64,000 bases of DNA, taken from contig NZ_PHHD01000001.1 in assembly GCF_002813445.1 (NCBI RefSeq), positions 3,038,001 through 3,102,000 on the forward strand. The letters run 5' to 3'. Below the pieces are notes generated by a model. It saw only the letters and a program-made list of their open reading frames with translations. It was not told the origin of the DNA and searched no databases. The position numbers and the translations under genes are program-made. Origin of the DNA: Pseudomonas tolaasii NCPPB 2192 (lineage in GTDB: Bacteria; Pseudomonadota; Gammaproteobacteria; Pseudomonadales; Pseudomonadaceae). Position 1 is the stretch's first letter. The number at the start of each line of letters is the position of its first letter. Below are positions 43,490 through 52,207 of the stretch, in pieces.

Positions 43490-43900
43490 ATGCTCTCAGG
43501 CCTCAACCACCTGACCCTGGCCGTCACGGACGTGTCGCGCAGCGTCGATTTCTATCATGAACTGCTGCAGTTGAAACTCGACGCCACGTGGGACAACGGC
43601 GCCTACCTGTCATTGCCCGGCCTGTGGTTGTGCCTGTCACTTGACCCCATGCGCGATTCAACCTCGGCTGCCGACTACACCCATTATGCGTTCAGCATCG
43701 ATGCCGTTGATTTCACCGCGTTGGTCACGCGCCTGCGCGGCGCTGGCGTGCAGGAGTGGCGTGATAACCGCAGCGAAGGCGCGTCGTTCTATTTTCTCGA
43801 CCCCGATGGTCACAAGCTGGAGGCCCATGTCGGTGACTTGGCCTCGCGCCTGCAAGCCTGTCATGCCAGGCCCTATGCAGGAATGAAGTTTTACCCGTAG
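43490..43900 (+). CDS. fosA: Fosfomycin resistance glutathione transferase FosA
   Basis: 136-residue vicinal-oxygen-chelate enzyme adding glutathione to fosfomycin with Mn2+ and K+. Metal ligands are visible: His7 in LNHLTLAV, His64 in DYTHYAFSI and Glu110 in GHKLEAHVGDL. The fosfomycin/K+ loop NRSEGASFYFLDPDG is intact and it ends PYAGMKFYP as in Pseudomonas FosA. Chromosomal fosA is common in Pseudomonas, so this is intrinsic, not acquired. Confidence 0.93.
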   Translation: MLSGLNHLTLAVTDVSRSVDFYHELLQLKLDATWDNGAYLSLPGLWLCLSLDPMRDSTSAADYTHYAFSIDAVDFTALVTRLRGAGVQEWRDNRSEGASFYFLDPDGHKLEAHVGDLASRLQACHARPYAGMKFYP

Positions 43901-43954
43901 CGTCAGAACGTGCAGAATCCCTGCACTTCTTAACCGTCTGTCAGAGTCGCGACC

Positions 43955-44596
43955 ATGACCCCATCCTTGCTGCTCGCCGTCCTCGCTTCGGGTTTTATCT
44001 ACGGTATTACGCCTGGTCCGGGCGTGCTCGCTGTGTTTGGCATTGGTGCCGCGCGTGGCCGTCGTGCCGGGGCGGGTTTCCTGTGCGGGCATTTGCTGGG
44101 AGATGTGGTGTGGTGCAGTACCGCGCTGATTGCGATTGTCGGCGCACGGGAAGTCGGCAGCAGCGCCTTCGACGTGCTGGGCGTGCTGAGCGGCCTGTAC
44201 CTGTTCTGGCTCGGCTGGCGCGCAATCCGTACCCAGCGTCGCAGCAGCGACGCTCCTCAGGGCGCGGCGCGGCATCCGTTCTGGCACGGCATTCTGTTTG
44301 GCCTGACCAACCCGAAGGCTTACCCGGTAGCGGTCGCGACCTTCACGGCGTTGTTGTCCAGCCGCGCCGAATTGCTGACCTGGGCGATGTTGCCGTCGCT
44401 GATTTTTCTCAGCTTCGTGGGCGGCTTGCTGGCCTACGCGATACTGGTCGGTGTGGTCGGCGCCCAGCGTGTGCGCACCGTGTATCAGCGCCATGAAATC
44501 CTGATCACCAAACTCTGCGGCGTGATGTTTATCGGCTTTGCCATTAACGCCTTGGCGCATGCGTTGCCGGGGCTTTTCGGCAGCAAACCGGCCTGA
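43955..44596 (+). CDS. LysE-family amino acid exporter
   Basis: 213 residues, six helices, RhtB/LysE translocator family. The motif FIYGITPGPGVLAVFGIGAARGRRAGAGFLCGHLLGD matches the family N-terminus; GILFGLTNPKAYPVAVATFTALL follows helix 3. Probably exports an amino acid or derivative; substrate not predictable. Confidence 0.87.
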   Translation: MTPSLLLAVLASGFIYGITPGPGVLAVFGIGAARGRRAGAGFLCGHLLGDVVWCSTALIAIVGAREVGSSAFDVLGVLSGLYLFWLGWRAIRTQRRSSDAPQGAARHPFWHGILFGLTNPKAYPVAVATFTALLSSRAELLTWAMLPSLIFLSFVGGLLAYAILVGVVGAQRVRTVYQRHEILITKLCGVMFIGFAINALAHALPGLFGSKPA

Positions 44597-44644
44597 ACAA
44601 CGGATGACCGTTCGTCGCACTGGCGAGTTTTTTCTAAACCTTTG

Positions 44645-44672
44645 CCGCCCTGAAAATTCGAATTCAGGGCGG
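44645..44672. other. Strong hairpin between lysE-like gene and DUF4142 gene
   Basis: CCGCCCTGAA (44645-44654) pairs perfectly with TTCAGGGCGG (44663-44672) around an 8-base loop. No T run follows on either strand, so it is not a standard terminator; it may be a weak stop for the lysE-like transcript or a leader structure of the DUF4142 mRNA. Confidence 0.55.
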
Positions 44673-44715
44673 GGGTAATCCCCTCGACCTTATTTTTGCC
44701 CTGGAGGAACCCACC

Positions 44716-45243
44716 ATGAGCCGTATGGCTATCCGGTTACGCACCGCCAGTTTCGCGATGCTGCTGGGCCTCGGCGCCAGCAATGCTTTCGCCCAGTCGC
44801 CGGCTGAATTCATCGAGCAGGCTTCGGCCAAAGGGATGGCCGATATCGAAACCAGCCGCATGGCCCACGCCAAGACCTCGTCCCAGGAAATCAAGGACTA
44901 CACCATCGAGGTGATCAACGAGCGCACATTGGCCAATCAGCACTTGGCAGCCATCGCCAGGAAGCTCGACCTGCCGGTGGCGCCGCGGGAAAAGATCGTG
45001 GACAAGGCCGAAACCCTGATGCCTGAACTCAAGGACGGCGACTCCTTTGATGCCGCCTACACGGCGCAGCAGGTCAAGGAAAATGAAGACGCCATTGCCC
45101 TGTTCAAACAGGAGGGTGCCGCCTCCGAAGTGCCGGAAATAAAGGCGCTGGTGGATGAGACGCTGCCCAAGCTGGAGGAGCGTCTGCAGAAGGCCCGCGC
45201 CTTGGCATCGACCTACGGCAAGGGGCATCAAGGCGACGGTTGA
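44716..45243 (+). CDS. DUF4142 periplasmic protein
   Basis: 175 residues with signal peptide ending NAFAQS and a helical ferritin-like DUF4142 domain: FIEQASAKGMADIETSRMAHAKTSSQEIKDYTIEVINERTLANQHLAAIARKLDLPV. Metal-coordinating His/Glu of true ferritins are not obvious. In Pseudomonas such genes are often stress induced; function unknown. GGAGG sits 8 bases upstream of the start. Confidence 0.88.
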   Translation: MSRMAIRLRTASFAMLLGLGASNAFAQSPAEFIEQASAKGMADIETSRMAHAKTSSQEIKDYTIEVINERTLANQHLAAIARKLDLPVAPREKIVDKAETLMPELKDGDSFDAAYTAQQVKENEDAIALFKQEGAASEVPEIKALVDETLPKLEERLQKARALASTYGKGHQGDG

Positions 45244-45259
45244 TCGCGTTTCTTAATAC

Positions 45260-45298
45260 AAAAAACGGCGGCTGGAGAGTATCCAGCCGCCGTTTTTT
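45260..45298. terminator. Bidirectional Rho-independent terminator
   Basis: AAAAAACGGCGGCTGGA, loop, TCCAGCCGCCGTTTTTT: an 11-bp GC stem with A/T runs at both ends, placed between the convergent DUF4142 and low-affinity-iron-permease genes, overlapping the last codon region of the latter. Confidence 0.92.
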
Positions 45299-45722
45299 AT
45301 GCCTGGTTCAGATCCGTCTTGGCCTGCGCTGCGTCGTCAGCCGAGGCGCCGCAGCTGCTGTTGAGGCTCACGGTGCCGGCGCTGCCGATGCTGCGATATT
45401 CCTTGCGCAGTTTTTCCAGCTCTTTGCGGTCCAGTCCATCCAGGCTCAACACAGCGTTTTGTGCATCCTTGGAGACGCGCAGCAGCTCGTCGATTTTGAT
45501 GTGCAGAATGTCGTTGTCGCGGTTTTGCGTGTTCTGGATCAGGAACACCATCAGGAAGGTGATGATGGTGGTCGAGGTGTTGATGATCAATTGCCAGGTG
45601 TCGTTGTAGTGGAAATACGGCCCGCTCAGGCTCCACGCCAGAATCAGCGCCACCGCGGCGTAGAACGTGCGGGGGCTGCCTGCCCAGCGGGACAGGGTTT
45701 GCGAGACTGCGGAGAATTTCAT
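45297..45722 (-). CDS. Low-affinity iron permease family protein
   Basis: 141 residues with two membrane helices (TFYAAVALILAWSLSGPYF and LIINTSTTIITFLMVFLIQNTQNRDNDILHIKIDELLRVSKDAQNAVLSLD), the signature of the Fet4-like iron permease family in bacteria. Start ATG 45722 is preceded by GGAAAACGG; longer frames upstream are not coding. Transport of iron has not been shown for these short bacterial members. Confidence 0.85.
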   Translation of the reverse strand: MKFSAVSQTLSRWAGSPRTFYAAVALILAWSLSGPYFHYNDTWQLIINTSTTIITFLMVFLIQNTQNRDNDILHIKIDELLRVSKDAQNAVLSLDGLDRKELEKLRKEYRSIGSAGTVSLNSSCGASADDAAQAKTDLNQA

Positions 45723-45834
45723 GACCGTTTTCCTTGAAAGGGAGGGTGATGAAAATATGGACCGCAGGGGTGCGCTGAAATTTCTTTTTACAATTAGCCC
45801 GATGAGCGACGTTTTCGCCTTGGTTTCGCGCCCC

Positions 45835-46335
45835 TCAAAAGGCCAGCTCCGCTTGCTCCGGGCCTTCCAGTGCAAGCAAATACTGCTTGGCTTCCAGCCC
45901 CCCGGCGAACCCGGTCAGGCCGCCCGACGCACCAATCACTCGGTGGCACGGCGCGATGATCGAAATGGGGTTGCGCCCGTTGGCCGCGCCCACGGCGCGC
46001 ACGGCTTTCGGGTTGCCGATCTGATGAGCGATCTGGCTGTAGCTGCGGGTTTCGCCAAAGGGAATGGTCAACAGCGCGTGCCAGACCTGCTTCTGGAAGT
46101 CTGTGCCCGCGAAGTCCAGTTCCACCTCGAAGTGGTTGCGCGTGCCGGCGAAGTACTCTTTCAACTGGCGCTCGGTTTCCAGCAGGACCGGGCTGTCATT
46201 GGCTTCGTACAACGGGCCGAGGCGTACCCGGTTGGGGCGGTCTTGCTCCCACAGGATCGCGCAGAGCTTGCCGTCGCGAGCCACCAGTGTCAGTTGGCCA
46301 ACGGGGGAGGGCATGAGTGTGTATTCGTAGGCCAT
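45835..46335 (-). CDS. ogt: Methylated-DNA--[protein]-cysteine S-methyltransferase
   Basis: 166-residue suicide repair protein removing O6-alkyl groups from guanine. Active site IIAPCHRVIGASGGLTGFAGG with acceptor Cys near residue 131; helix-turn-helix block ETRSYSQIAHQIGNPKAVRAVGAANGRNP ahead of it. Length and lack of the AdaA domain indicate the Ogt type. Stands alone. Confidence 0.93.
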   Translation of the reverse strand: MAYEYTLMPSPVGQLTLVARDGKLCAILWEQDRPNRVRLGPLYEANDSPVLLETERQLKEYFAGTRNHFEVELDFAGTDFQKQVWHALLTIPFGETRSYSQIAHQIGNPKAVRAVGAANGRNPISIIAPCHRVIGASGGLTGFAGGLEAKQYLLALEGPEQAELAF

Positions 46336-46434
46336 GGGCGGGTTCCTCGAAGGGCATTTAACAGGTGCAGCGCTACTGTAGTTCTCCTCTACGGGCTGGA
46401 AACTACGTTTCTTGCGGTCGAATTCTCCCAGCGC

Positions 46435-46767
46435 TCAAAGGTTCCAGTAAACCCAATTGGAGTAGTACGGGTACCAATACAGCCAGGATATTCGATAGAG
46501 CCCTTTAAGCAGTGAGGCTTCGCTGATCCCTACCAGCGAAATAACGTTAAGCAGCGTGATGATCAACGCGAACATCGCCACACCTCGACTGGCGCAGCGC
46601 CTGGCGAACCTTGTGCCATAAACCGACGCGGCAATCGATCCCAGTGCGAGTACCCCCCCAAAGGGAAATGGCAATGACAAAAACGAGACGAGCAGTGGCA
46701 AAACCAGCACCCAGCCTGTTACTTGCCGCAGAACATGTTTTGGCGTGCGTTGTGTGGGCTCAAGCAT
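46435..46767 (-). CDS. Small hypothetical membrane protein
   Basis: 110 residues, not recognised. Three hydrophobic stretches: VTGWVLVLPLLVSFLSLPFPFGGVLALGSIAASVY, RGVAMFALIITLLNVISLVGI and an aromatic C-terminus (RISWLYWYPYYSNWVYWNL) of striking Trp/Tyr content. Start ATG 46767 is preceded by GGAACACAACA. Codon bias is weaker than in its neighbours, consistent with a recent or poorly expressed gene next to hicAB. Confidence 0.6.
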   Translation of the reverse strand: MLEPTQRTPKHVLRQVTGWVLVLPLLVSFLSLPFPFGGVLALGSIAASVYGTRFARRCASRGVAMFALIITLLNVISLVGISEASLLKGLYRISWLYWYPYYSNWVYWNL

Positions 46768-46848
46768 TGTTGTGTTCCTGGTATCGGTGATGCGTGCCGA
46801 TATCATCCCGAAACGAGCTCATCCTCTTCGTAGGACTTTTCCGGGCAG

Positions 46849-47262
46849 CTATTGGCGTTCCTGCTGCAACACCTTAAGCGCCGCCGACGCGAGAAAGCCG
46901 GAACGGCTTTTTTCCTCCGGGTGGTTCAACACATATTCATCAATACGGTTCAGCAGGTAGCCGGGCAGGGTGATATTGAGCTTCTGCGCCTTGCCCAGGT
47001 ACTTGGTCACATCGATATCGACCACCGCCCAGGTGCAGCCTGCGTATTTCGGGTTGGCCGCATGCAGGGTGACTTTCTGTGCGCCTGGAATCGGCGCGCC
47101 GTCCTCGGCCAGAATCTCGAAGTGCCCTTCAATGGCCTCGCGGGCCATGGCCATGGCGTCGTCAAGGTCGTCGCCTGCCGAGTAGCAGCCCGGAATGTCC
47201 GGCACTTCCACACCCCAGGCGTGGTCTTCGTCGCCGGTTGAAATTGCGATGGGGTAAAGCAT
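46849..47262 (-). CDS. hicB: HicB-family antitoxin
   Basis: 137 residues. N-terminal degenerate RNase-H-like HicB fold (WGVEVPDIPGCYSAGDDLDDAMAMAREAIEGHFEILAEDG) and C-terminal ribbon-helix-helix DNA-binding domain (LNITLPGYLLNRIDEYVLNHPEEKSRSGFLASAALKVL). Intact full-length antitoxin and autoregulator; its partner hicA, 22 bases upstream, is frameshifted. Confidence 0.92.
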   Translation of the reverse strand: MLYPIAISTGDEDHAWGVEVPDIPGCYSAGDDLDDAMAMAREAIEGHFEILAEDGAPIPGAQKVTLHAANPKYAGCTWAVVDIDVTKYLGKAQKLNITLPGYLLNRIDEYVLNHPEEKSRSGFLASAALKVLQQERQ

Positions 47263-47284
47263 GTCTGTTGTCCTCCACGGACGA

Positions 47285-47466
47285 TTAACCCAACAGAGCC
47301 TGTTTCAAAATGCTCTTGGCGGTCTTGTCCAACAGGTCCTTCTTTGGATGGGGAATTGTCACCAGGCCTGGTTTGGTCGGGTGCTTGAAATGATGTGACT
47401 GCCTCGGGTGCGTACCAGATACCAGCCGTCCGCGACGATATGCCCTATCAAATATCGGCTATCCAC
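47285..47466 (-). pseudogene. hicA: HicA toxin, frameshifted
   Basis: GTG 47466 has GGAGG 4 bases upstream. Translation gives VDSRYLIGHIVADGWYLVRTRGSH, the HicA dsRBD-like N-terminus, then leaves the frame at about 47388-47395. One base further on, the expected continuation resumes (HFKHPTKPGLVTIPHPKK...KQALLG, stop at 47285). The span is 182 bases, one less than 61 codons, so a single base is missing in the GSHHHF active-site segment carrying the catalytic His. As read, the product stops after 35 residues and should not be toxic. Confidence 0.85.
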
Positions 47467-47490
47467 ATCACCTCCTTGTGGCGTGTGTTG

Positions 47491-47527
47491 GTGGTGACTA
47501 TAACCACTAAAAATAAATGATCACCAC
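47491..47527 (-). promoter_or_regulatory. Probable hicAB promoter/operator
   Basis: GTGGTGA (47491-47497) and TCACCAC (47521-47527) form an inverted repeat with a related CCACT between them. The enclosed AT-rich segment contains TATAGT (minus strand, 47502-47497) as a -10 candidate. HicB ribbon-helix-helix proteins bind such repeats to repress their operon. Confidence 0.5.
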
Positions 47528-47634
47528 TCTACCTACTGTCGGTCGATGACCGGTCTTTGGCAGGAGAGTGTCTGAAGTGTATGAGCACCGTGGGATGCCG
47601 CCGGAGAGAGGTATTGCGGGGTTTTGCGGGGGTG

Positions 47635-48528
47635 TTACCGGGTGTGTAAGGCTTCGGTAATGACGGTGAGAAAGGCATCAACTAGCACACTTTTTGTTGC
47701 AGTCGGAGTCAGAACCAGCAACTGCGCACAGGCGTCTGCTTCCACCAAGGGTCGATAGGTCACGCCTTTGTTCATCAGACTTTGCGTGCACTCCGGCACC
47801 AGCGCCACCCCTTGCCCGGCAGCAACCAGCGCAATAATCGAGGTGATTTGCCGGCCCGTCGGCCCGGGCCGCAGCGGTTGGCCGTGGTGCCGGTAGAGCT
47901 GTTCGATGGACTGGTTCAGCCCCGAGCCATAATCCGGTGGAAACAGAATCAGCGGGTGAGCACTGAGTTGCGCCAGGCTGACGTGGGAGTGGTCTGCCAG
48001 CGGGTTGTCGACTGATATCGCCGCCACCAGGCGCTCCTCTCCAAGTGACAATGCCTGCACCTCATCGTTATGCGGCAGAAGGCGGCTCAGGCCGATATCC
48101 AGGCGCCCATCCGCTACCTGTGCACCCAGGCTGCCGGAAGCGCATTCGACCAGGGTCAGTTGCACGTCGGGAAACCGCTGGGCAAATGCCTGGATCGCCT
48201 GGCTGAACAAGTCCGACAGGGCAATCGAGCTGACGTACCCCAGCGCCAATTGCCCGGCCGTGCCGGCGGCCAGTTTGTTGGCGATTGTTTGCGTCAGTTC
48301 GACCTGCTCCAGCACGCCACGCGCGTAGGGCAAAAACGAGCGGCCCTGAGCGGTGAGGGTCACCGTGCGGCTGGTGCGATCAAACAGCTTGAAACCCAAC
48401 TCGGTTTCCAGTGCCGAGATCTGCCGGGTCAGGGGTGGCTGTGCCAGGTGCAGGCGAAGGGCGGCGCGGCCGAAGTGCAATTCTTCGGCGACGGTCAGAA
48501 AGTACCGCAGCTTGCGTAGGTCGAGCAT
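47635..48528 (-). CDS. LysR-family transcriptional regulator
   Basis: 297 residues: MLDLRKLRYFLTVAEELHFGRAALRLHLAQPPLTRQISALETELGFKLFDR is the standard N-terminal HTH and fixes the start at 48528. The effector domain (GQLALGYVSSIALSDLFSQAIQAFAQRFPDVQLTLVE) is of the BenM/CatM-like class. Divergent from an MFS pump 96 bases away, which it probably regulates. Confidence 0.9.
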   Translation of the reverse strand: MLDLRKLRYFLTVAEELHFGRAALRLHLAQPPLTRQISALETELGFKLFDRTSRTVTLTAQGRSFLPYARGVLEQVELTQTIANKLAAGTAGQLALGYVSSIALSDLFSQAIQAFAQRFPDVQLTLVECASGSLGAQVADGRLDIGLSRLLPHNDEVQALSLGEERLVAAISVDNPLADHSHVSLAQLSAHPLILFPPDYGSGLNQSIEQLYRHHGQPLRPGPTGRQITSIIALVAAGQGVALVPECTQSLMNKGVTYRPLVEADACAQLLVLTPTATKSVLVDAFLTVITEALHTR

Positions 48529-48624
48529 CCTGATCCTTGGGGTATTGATCGGTTGGAAATCGGTATTGGTTGAAGACCCGTCGGCCATTCTATAAAGACC
48601 GCACAAAATAAAACGAGAGGTTTC

Positions 48625-49788
48625 ATGAAACCGCGCCTGCATTGCGCCCGGCTGGCCCTGTTCCTGTGTGGCTGTGCGGCGTTTCTCAACCTCTATGCCA
48701 CCCAGAGCATCCTGCAAACCTTTGCCGCGCAGTTTCACGTCAGCACGGATATGGCAGGCTGGAGCATCACGGTGACCACACTGGCCGTGGCGATGACGGC
48801 ACCGTTTGTCAGCCGGCTGACCGGGCGCTTTGAGCAGCGCACGGTCATTGTCGCGGCGGCACTGTTGCTGGCGCTGCCCGCGTTGATGACTGCCCATGCC
48901 GACAGTTTTGCGCAAGTGCTGGTATGGCGCTTTGCCGAAGGCCTGTTGATCCCGGTGGTGTTTGCCACCAGCGTGGCCTATATCGGCGACCGGTGGCGCG
49001 GCGGCACGGTGACCGAAGTCACCAGCCTCTATGTAGCCGGTACGGTACTGGGCGGGTTCGCCGGGCGCTTTCTCACAGGGTGGATGACCGAGTATGTCGG
49101 GTGGCGCGAAGCCTTTGAATTGCTGGCGGCGGTGAGCCTGATGGTGGGTGGTTTCATTCAGTTTTTGTTGCCGCCCAACCCCCGGCAAACCTCAACGGTT
49201 GACGCCTCTGTCTCTGGCATTTTCCGCAGACCTTTGCTCGCCGCGTATGCCGTAGGATTTTGCGTACTGTTCTCCCAGGTTGCGGCATTTACCTACGCAG
49301 GTTTGTACCTTGGCTTGCCGCCTTTCAACCTCGGCCCTGCAGCTTTGGGTACGCTTTACACGGTGTTCCTGTTGGCATTAGTGGTCATCCCGGTTGCGGG
49401 GCGTCTGAGCAAAGCCAGGCCCCATGCAGAACTGCTGACCGTTGCCGCTGTGCTCGGCGTGACTGGCTCGGCGCTGACCCTGTTGCCTTCGTTGTGGTCC
49501 ATCGTTGCAGGGCTGGCTCTGAGTTCCACCGGCGTATTTCTCGCCCAGGCCGCCGCGAATGCCTTTACCACCGCCAACGCGCGCGACAACAAAGCCGGCG
49601 CGGTAGGCGTTTACCTCACGTGTTATTACCTGGGCGGCAGTTGCGGTGCCCTGTTTCCGGCGTTGATCTGGGCACGTTGGGGCTGGACAGGCTGCGTAGC
49701 GCTGATTATCGGTTTTCAACTGTTGACGCTGCTGATAGCCCTGACCGGCTGGAAGCCCCTCAAACCTGAGCGGGTGCCTACACCATGA
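48625..49788 (+). CDS. MFS transporter (YnfM/DHA1-like)
   Basis: 387 residues, 12 helices. Starts MKPRLHCARLALFLCGCAAFLNLYATQSILQTFAAQFHVSTDMAGWSITVTTLAVAMTAPFVSRLTGRFEQRTVI, typical of YnfM/NarK-like efflux members; WRGGTVTEVTSLYVAGTVLGGFAGRFLTG lies in helix 5. Overlaps the next MFS gene by ATGA, so the two form one operon under the divergent LysR. Confidence 0.88.
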   Translation: MKPRLHCARLALFLCGCAAFLNLYATQSILQTFAAQFHVSTDMAGWSITVTTLAVAMTAPFVSRLTGRFEQRTVIVAAALLLALPALMTAHADSFAQVLVWRFAEGLLIPVVFATSVAYIGDRWRGGTVTEVTSLYVAGTVLGGFAGRFLTGWMTEYVGWREAFELLAAVSLMVGGFIQFLLPPNPRQTSTVDASVSGIFRRPLLAAYAVGFCVLFSQVAAFTYAGLYLGLPPFNLGPAALGTLYTVFLLALVVIPVAGRLSKARPHAELLTVAAVLGVTGSALTLLPSLWSIVAGLALSSTGVFLAQAAANAFTTANARDNKAGAVGVYLTCYYLGGSCGALFPALIWARWGWTGCVALIIGFQLLTLLIALTGWKPLKPERVPTP

Positions 49789-50975
49789 GTGACACCGCTG
49801 CCATGCCTGCCTTGGACGTCTCAACCCGGCGCCGCACCTTGATCGCCGGTTGCAGCGCTCATGCCGTACACGACGGGCTGACCGACGCCATCTATGTGCT
49901 ACTGCCGATCTGGCAGGCTCAGTTCGCGTTGTCCTACGCCCAGATCGGACTTTTACGCGGCGCCTATTCCGGGATGATGGCGGTCTTTCAGTTGATGGCC
50001 AGTCGCGCCGCCAGGCGCTGGGGGCGTGTCCCTTTATTGGTGGGCGGCACCGCGCTGGCGGGTGTTGCGTATTTATGGGCGGGGCAAGCGACGGGATTGG
50101 CCGTGTTGTTGATGGCATTGGTGTTGGGCGGTCTGGGCGCCAGCACTCAACACCCGCTGGCTTCTTCAATGATTACGGAGGCTTACGAAAACGGTGGCGG
50201 GGTCAAGCAAGCGTTGTCTCAATACAACTTCTGCGGTGACATCGGCAAAACCCTGATCCCGGGCCTGGTTGGCCTGTTGCTTACCGTGATCAGTTGGCGC
50301 GCCAGCGCTACGTTGCTTGGGCTGTTGGGGTTGGCAGCGGCGGGCCTGTTGTGGTGGTGCGTTCCTGCTCAAGCATCCGAATTTTCCTCGACAAACAAGG
50401 CCAAGTCCCTCAGCGGAACCGGCTCCGCGACGGGCCTGCGCGCCCTTGTCCTCACCGGGACACTGGACAGCGCTGTGCGCATGGGCTTCCTGACGTTTCT
50501 GCCGTTCCTGCTGCAAGCCAAGGGGGCAGGCACTGCAGGCATTGGCCTGGCGCTGACGATGCTGTTCATCGGCGGCGCCTTCGGCAAATTGCTCTGCGGC
50601 TACCTCGGCGTACGCATTGGCATGATGAAGACCGTGTGGCTGACCGAAACGTCTACGGCGCTGTTGATCGTCGCCGCGGTGTACCTGCCGCTGACAGGGC
50701 TGATGCTGATGTTGCCTGTGCTGGGCCTGGCGCTGAATGGCACATCTTCCGTGCTGTACGGGGCTGTGCCGGACCTGGCTGGCGCGGGTAAACGCGAGCA
50801 GGCCTTCGCAGTGTTCTATACCGGCACGATTGGCGGCGGCGCGCTGGCACCGGTGCTGTTCGGTGGTGTGGGGGACGCGCTGGGCGTGCCGGTGGCGGCC
50901 ACGGTGCTGGCGGGGCTGTTGTGTTTGACGTTGCCGTTGGCGTGGGTGGTGCAGCGGGGATGTGCCAGGCCTTGA
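49785..50975 (+). CDS. MFS transporter (fosmidomycin-resistance-like)
   Basis: 396 residues, 12 helices. IAGCSAHAVHDGLTDAIYVLLPIWQAQFALSYAQIGLLRGAYSGMMAVFQLMASRAARRWG resembles the Fsr group N-terminus. Translationally coupled to the upstream MFS gene, an uncommon arrangement of two unrelated MFS pumps. Convergent with the exporter gene of the peptide-modification cluster, 11 bases apart. Confidence 0.86.
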   Translation: MSDTAAMPALDVSTRRRTLIAGCSAHAVHDGLTDAIYVLLPIWQAQFALSYAQIGLLRGAYSGMMAVFQLMASRAARRWGRVPLLVGGTALAGVAYLWAGQATGLAVLLMALVLGGLGASTQHPLASSMITEAYENGGGVKQALSQYNFCGDIGKTLIPGLVGLLLTVISWRASATLLGLLGLAAAGLLWWCVPAQASEFSSTNKAKSLSGTGSATGLRALVLTGTLDSAVRMGFLTFLPFLLQAKGAGTAGIGLALTMLFIGGAFGKLLCGYLGVRIGMMKTVWLTETSTALLIVAAVYLPLTGLMLMLPVLGLALNGTSSVLYGAVPDLAGAGKREQAFAVFYTGTIGGGALAPVLFGGVGDALGVPVAATVLAGLLCLTLPLAWVVQRGCARP

Positions 50976-50986
50976 TTGCCCATGGG

Positions 50987-52207
50987 TCAAGACTCCGCCA
51001 ACGGTTTTTGTCTGGCAGAGGCGGCCCGATTGATGCGTTCGTTGATCAGCAGCGCAAGGCTGCCAAGGACGATGAAGCTGATGGCCAGCGTCATTTGAAG
51101 ATCATAAAAGCTGAGATTGACCAACGCACTGATCAACCCGCCGCCGATAAAAATGATCGTATTGCCCGCCGAAGCCGAGGCGCCGGCGTTGTCCGGGAAC
51201 AACTCCATCGCTCTGGAGGTTGCGGCGGGTCGCGTGATGGTCGTGCCTGCCGTGCAGATCATCATGGGCACCAACACTGTGACGGGGGTCAAGCCGTAAA
51301 GGCTCGCCAGCAGCATCATCGTCAGCCCGGCAAGCACAATCAGGCCCAGGCCCGTGCTTATTTGGGTGGAGGATTCCATGCGTTTATTGAGCACACCGGC
51401 GAGCATGCCACCCAGCACGTAAGCGGCACCGTAAAGCAACAGCATCAGCGAGAACTCATAGTTGCTCATGTGCAACTGTTCGATGAAGACCAGGGGCGAA
51501 ACCACGATAAACGAGAAATGGCAGGCAAACACAATGGCGCAGATCAGCCAGTACGCAATGAAATGGAGGTTGCGAAACAGCTGCCGGTAGGTTTTGAAGA
51601 GGTTGAAACCCGGCCTCACATTCGGTGCCGGCGGGTTGCGCAGCGACACCCATGCCTTGACGAATACCACGACGGCAATGGCGGCGAACACATAAAAGCT
51701 GCCCTGCCAATCCAGTACGTGTTGCAACACGGTGCCCACCAGGGGCGAGATCGAAATGAAGATCCCGCTTGCCGTCACCATCAGGATGCGCAGACGGTCA
51801 CGCTCTTTACCCACAAACAAGTCCTGCACCAACGCCTGGGATAATACAAAACAGCCGCAGCCTACCGCCTGGATTACGCGGAATATCAGAAAGGCGCTGT
51901 AGTCCCTGGCCCACACGCAGCCCAGTGCCCCCACCATCGAGACGGCCATGCCGCCCAGCAGCAGGTTCTTGCGACCGAGTGCGTCAGACAAGGGCCCGAT
52001 CAGCAGCTGCGAGAGGGAAATGCCGATAGCAAACACGCTGACGGACAATGCAATGTCCGAAGGCGTGGTGTTGAAGTGTGTTGAAAGCGCGGGGAACGAT
52101 GGCAGAAGCACATCGATCGGGAATACGCCGAGCATGACCATGGTCATGAGCAGTACGACGGCGGCAACCTTGGTTGCGCGTTGAGTGCGATCCAGTACTT
52201 CAGGCAT
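50987..52207 (-). CDS. Bcr/CflA-family MFS exporter of the peptide cluster
   Basis: 406 residues, 12 helices. The block MLGVFPIDVLLPSFPALSTHFNTTPSDIALSVSVFAIGISLSQLLIGPLSDALGRKNLLLGGM (helices 1-2 with motif A) is diagnostic of Bcr/CflA multidrug and dipeptide/cysteine exporters. Start ATG 52207 lies inside the end of the diiron oxygenase gene (8-base overlap), so it is translated with it. Likely exports the cluster's product or provides self-resistance. Confidence 0.88.
   Translation of the reverse strand: MPEVLDRTQRATKVAAVVLLMTMVMLGVFPIDVLLPSFPALSTHFNTTPSDIALSVSVFAIGISLSQLLIGPLSDALGRKNLLLGGMAVSMVGALGCVWARDYSAFLIFRVIQAVGCGCFVLSQALVQDLFVGKERDRLRILMVTASGIFISISPLVGTVLQHVLDWQGSFYVFAAIAVVVFVKAWVSLRNPPAPNVRPGFNLFKTYRQLFRNLHFIAYWLICAIVFACHFSFIVVSPLVFIEQLHMSNYEFSLMLLLYGAAYVLGGMLAGVLNKRMESSTQISTGLGLIVLAGLTMMLLASLYGLTPVTVLVPMMICTAGTTITRPAATSRAMELFPDNAGASASAGNTIIFIGGGLISALVNLSFYDLQMTLAISFIVLGSLALLINERINRAASARQKPLAES

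Noticed and set aside
43490..43900. fosA as an acquired resistance gene
   Set aside because: No mobile element nearby, and composition is like its neighbours; chromosomal fosA is normal in Pseudomonas.
47635..49188. Extension of the LysR gene to 517 codons
   Set aside because: The extra 220 codons are antisense to the MFS gene; the LysR HTH starts at 48528.
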